Source: Clostridiaceae bacterium
Lineage (GTDB): Bacteria; Bacillota; Clostridia; DSM-8532
Reading direction: 5' to 3'
Assembly: GCA_012521615.1 (NCBI GenBank)
Contig: JAAYMA010000036.1
Span: 1-50,240 of the forward strand
Length of the DNA stretch: 50,240 nt
Made by a program: the position numbers and the translations under genes. The notes under the pieces are model-generated. The model was not told the DNA's origin. It worked only from the letters and a program-made list of their open reading frames with translations, and ran no database searches. Below, one piece after another: positions 48,611-50,240 of this stretch. The stretch's first letter is position 1. Each line of letters begins with the position of its first letter.

Positions 48611-49102
48611 CTACATCAGAACTATTTCAATGATATGAGCCAATATTCCGGCTGCCAGACAGAAAGGGATACTGGCAATTAATTTATATATGAAAAATTT
48701 AACCCCATAAAAAGCTGTCTCGAAAGGTGCTTTACTCAGTCCAAGCAGGCACCAGCCTGTAATAAGGGATACAACTGTTCCCAGACCTGCCCCTGAAACC
48801 ATTATTGCAGCAATAATAGGAAAAGCAGCGTATGGACCTGCCGCCAGTAACATTCCGCCAAAGGAACCCAGAAAAATTCCTTTCATTCCTGCTTCTTTAG
48901 ACAGCCAGTTTTGGACAAATTCCACCGGAATGAGAACTTCTATCATGCCTGACAATATGAAAGCACAAAGTATAAGAGGGAGTGACTGTAAAAGCAGTCT
49001 CATACCTGATTTCAAACCTTCGTAATGTTTCCCTGTTTTCTTTGCATTAACGATTATTAGTATAATAGCAATTACGCTAAGAACTATTGTTGTCGGCAGC
49101 AT
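48611..49102 (-). CDS. Permease, C-terminal half (ArsP/DUF318-like)
   Basis: A 163-residue membrane protein with about four hydrophobic segments and the motif GGMLLAAGPYAAFPI, the second-half counterpart of the GGPY motif in the upstream gene. I place the start at the ATG at 49102, with GAGGG eight bases upstream; a GTG at 49111 is in frame but too close to the ribosome binding site. It overlaps the end of the upstream half by 26 bp, so the two are translationally coupled and probably form one heterodimeric permease. Full-length relatives combine both halves in one chain. The substrate is unknown. Confidence 0.8.
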   Translation of the reverse strand: MLPTTIVLSVIAIILIIVNAKKTGKHYEGLKSGMRLLLQSLPLILCAFILSGMIEVLIPVEFVQNWLSKEAGMKGIFLGSFGGMLLAAGPYAAFPIIAAIMVSGAGLGTVVSLITGWCLLGLSKAPFETAFYGVKFFIYKLIASIPFCLAAGILAHIIEIVLM

Positions 49103-49631
49103 GCTTTTCACCCTCTTTCATAAGAATACTCTCTATTGTCCTGTTTTTATAAAATCGTCTTGCAATTAATCCAGCTATAATTGGAACCGGGAGAGTTATC
49201 AGGTTTCTGATAAGCGTGATATTGGGACCAATTAAGCTTGCTTCCATTGGAATACGGGTAAAATCATAGACATTTTTTCCGAATATGAAAGTTATGAAAA
49301 TATAAAATGGCATTCCTTTATTATTGAAACTCTGAATAAAAGGAAAATATATATAGGGACCGCCCGGGAACAAACCACCGGCAATAGCGCCGATGATAAT
49401 TCCTTTTAACCCACTCAGTTTCTGCAGCAATCTCTCAAGCACTTCCTTTGTTATGAGAATTTGTAGCTGCCCTATCAACACAAATGAGACAAATAGCATA
49501 AGCGCAGTTCGGAGAGCCGTGTTCATTGAAATGGTAAAACCCTTCATCACAAGACCGCTTCCACCTGCTACAAATGCTATAACGGTCAAAATAACTGCAG
49601 GAACAAAGATGCTAATCAGCGATTTTTTCAT
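49077..49631 (-). CDS. Permease, N-terminal half (ArsP/DUF318-like)
   Basis: A 184-residue membrane protein with about five hydrophobic segments, the motif GGLFPGGPYIYFPF, and a charged tail. It shares the GG-x-x-x-x-GPY-x-x-FP pattern with the following gene, indicating an old duplication. An AGGAGG ribosome binding site four bases before the ATG supports the start. The pair is followed by a strong terminator and so forms a two-gene unit. The family fit to permease/ArsP-type transporters is by motif pattern only. Confidence 0.8.
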   Translation of the reverse strand: MKKSLISIFVPAVILTVIAFVAGGSGLVMKGFTISMNTALRTALMLFVSFVLIGQLQILITKEVLERLLQKLSGLKGIIIGAIAGGLFPGGPYIYFPFIQSFNNKGMPFYIFITFIFGKNVYDFTRIPMEASLIGPNITLIRNLITLPVPIIAGLIARRFYKNRTIESILMKEGEKHAADNNSS

Positions 49632-49775
49632 ACTGCCTCCTGAATTGAAATAGATATGATAGTAACGTTAAAATTGCTTACCCTAATAATACCATGTTTA
49701 TTAAAGGATTATTTAAAGAATTGCTTAAACGTTTGCACAGACTGCCAAAAATATTTTTCACTACCCGGAAAAAAC

Positions 49776-49811
49776 AAAAAATCGTACACCCCGTAATAGC
49801 TCAGGGTGTAC
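49776..49811 (-). terminator. Intrinsic terminator after the GH130 gene
   Basis: On the minus strand GTACACCC / GGGTGTAC with a 12-base loop is followed by GATTTTTTG and more T. It begins about 28 bp after the GH130 stop. Confidence 0.85.
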
Positions 49812-49839
49812 AAGCTTCTAGATTCGAAAATCATATTTT

Positions 49840-50240
49840 TTAATAATCATCCTTAGGTTCGGGGCACCTTTTGATGTATTCAAGCAAGTCTGTCAAGTTG
49901 GTAGTCGCCATAGCTATACAGGTATCAGCAGCTCCATAATACATTTTTATTTCTCCTGTCTTCTCATCAAGGATCCATCCGCAAGGGAACACTACATCAT
50001 GTACATCCCCTTCCCTTTCATAGATCTCCTGTGGTCCAAATATCCACTCATCACTTCTTCGCAGAACTTTACGTGGATTCTCAAGATCCAAAAGAGCAAG
50101 ACCAAGCCTGTAAAGAGCCCCGGCAGCAGTTTGTCTGACACCGTGATAAAGGACCAGCCAGCCTTCTTCAGTTTCGAGAGGCGGAGTATTTATTCCCACC
50201 TTATTGGCATCCCACCATCCTCCCTTTCTGGCATTGATCA
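49840..50240 (-). CDS. GH130 beta-mannoside phosphorylase or related enzyme, 3' part (runs off the right edge)
   Basis: The last 133 codons of a five-bladed-propeller enzyme of family GH130. Recognisable pieces are NARKGGWWDANKVG (read through the window edge), TEEGWLVLYHGVR, the YRLGLALLDLENP segment, VVFPCGWILDE and MYYGAADTCIAMATT, all in the family order. GH130 enzymes phosphorolyse or hydrolyse beta-1,2- or beta-1,4-mannosides. The missing N-terminal part holds the catalytic Asp, so the subtype cannot be told. The frame stays open to 50240. Relation to the galactan locus, over 25 kb away, is not implied. Confidence 0.88.
   Translation of the reverse strand, partial: INARKGGWWDANKVGINTPPLETEEGWLVLYHGVRQTAAGALYRLGLALLDLENPRKVLRRSDEWIFGPQEIYEREGDVHDVVFPCGWILDEKTGEIKMYYGAADTCIAMATTNLTDLLEYIKRCPEPKDDY

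Overview
The window is AT-rich, carries strong AGGAGG-type ribosome binding sites and encodes families typical of anaerobic Clostridia (FGGY kinase of the clostridial arabinose type, HypA/HypB, DUF5320, DUF4183, Mrp/NBP35). It most resembles a plant-polysaccharide-degrading member of the Bacillota. That placement is inferred from gene content only, not from a search.

Positions 1-24900 form a galactan/arabinogalactan utilisation region built from three modules, each with an AraC-type regulator divergent from enzyme genes. Module 1 is AraC (6182-7060) opposite a MATE exporter, a uroporphyrinogen-decarboxylase-like protein and a GH2 enzyme. Module 2 is AraC (15003-15836) opposite a six-gene run: an unrecognised 611-residue protein, a 70-residue Cys4 protein, a GH53 endo-galactanase with an F5/8-type-C domain, an FGGY kinase, AraD and AraA. 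Module 3 is AraC (20775-21623) followed by GH35 and GH2 beta-galactosidases and divergent from a full-length LacZ. Together they would cut galactan side chains to galactose and feed released arabinose to ribulose-5-phosphate and xylulose-5-phosphate. None of the glycosidases shows a signal peptide and no sugar importer is present, so the locus looks intracellular and must rely on transport encoded elsewhere.

Positions 24900-31000 hold a chemoreceptor and a GldF/GldG/DUF4340 ABC-type export cluster. Its ATPase gene is absent, and the start of a tandem rubredoxin-domain gene is joined in frame to the permease, which looks like a deletion scar. Positions 31000-35800 carry an autoregulated GntR(FadR-type)-FeS flavoprotein-HypA-HypB operon with a clear promoter and operator. 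Next come a trans-aconitate-methyltransferase-like gene broken by an in-frame TAA, a LysE exporter and a GyrI-like protein.

Positions 38300-43340 contain a complete Type III restriction-modification system (Mod, Res), followed by two DUF4183-type genes, one with three repeats and the first preceded by a possible sporulation promoter. Positions 45400-48400 hold a small-DtxR/MntR-led group (DUF5320, a decayed MinD-type ATPase fragment, an MBL-fold protein, Mrp/NBP35). The regulator's consensus promoter is bracketed by two near-identical palindromes. The window ends with a pair of overlapping half-permeases and the 3' part of a GH130 glycoside phosphorylase that runs off the right edge.
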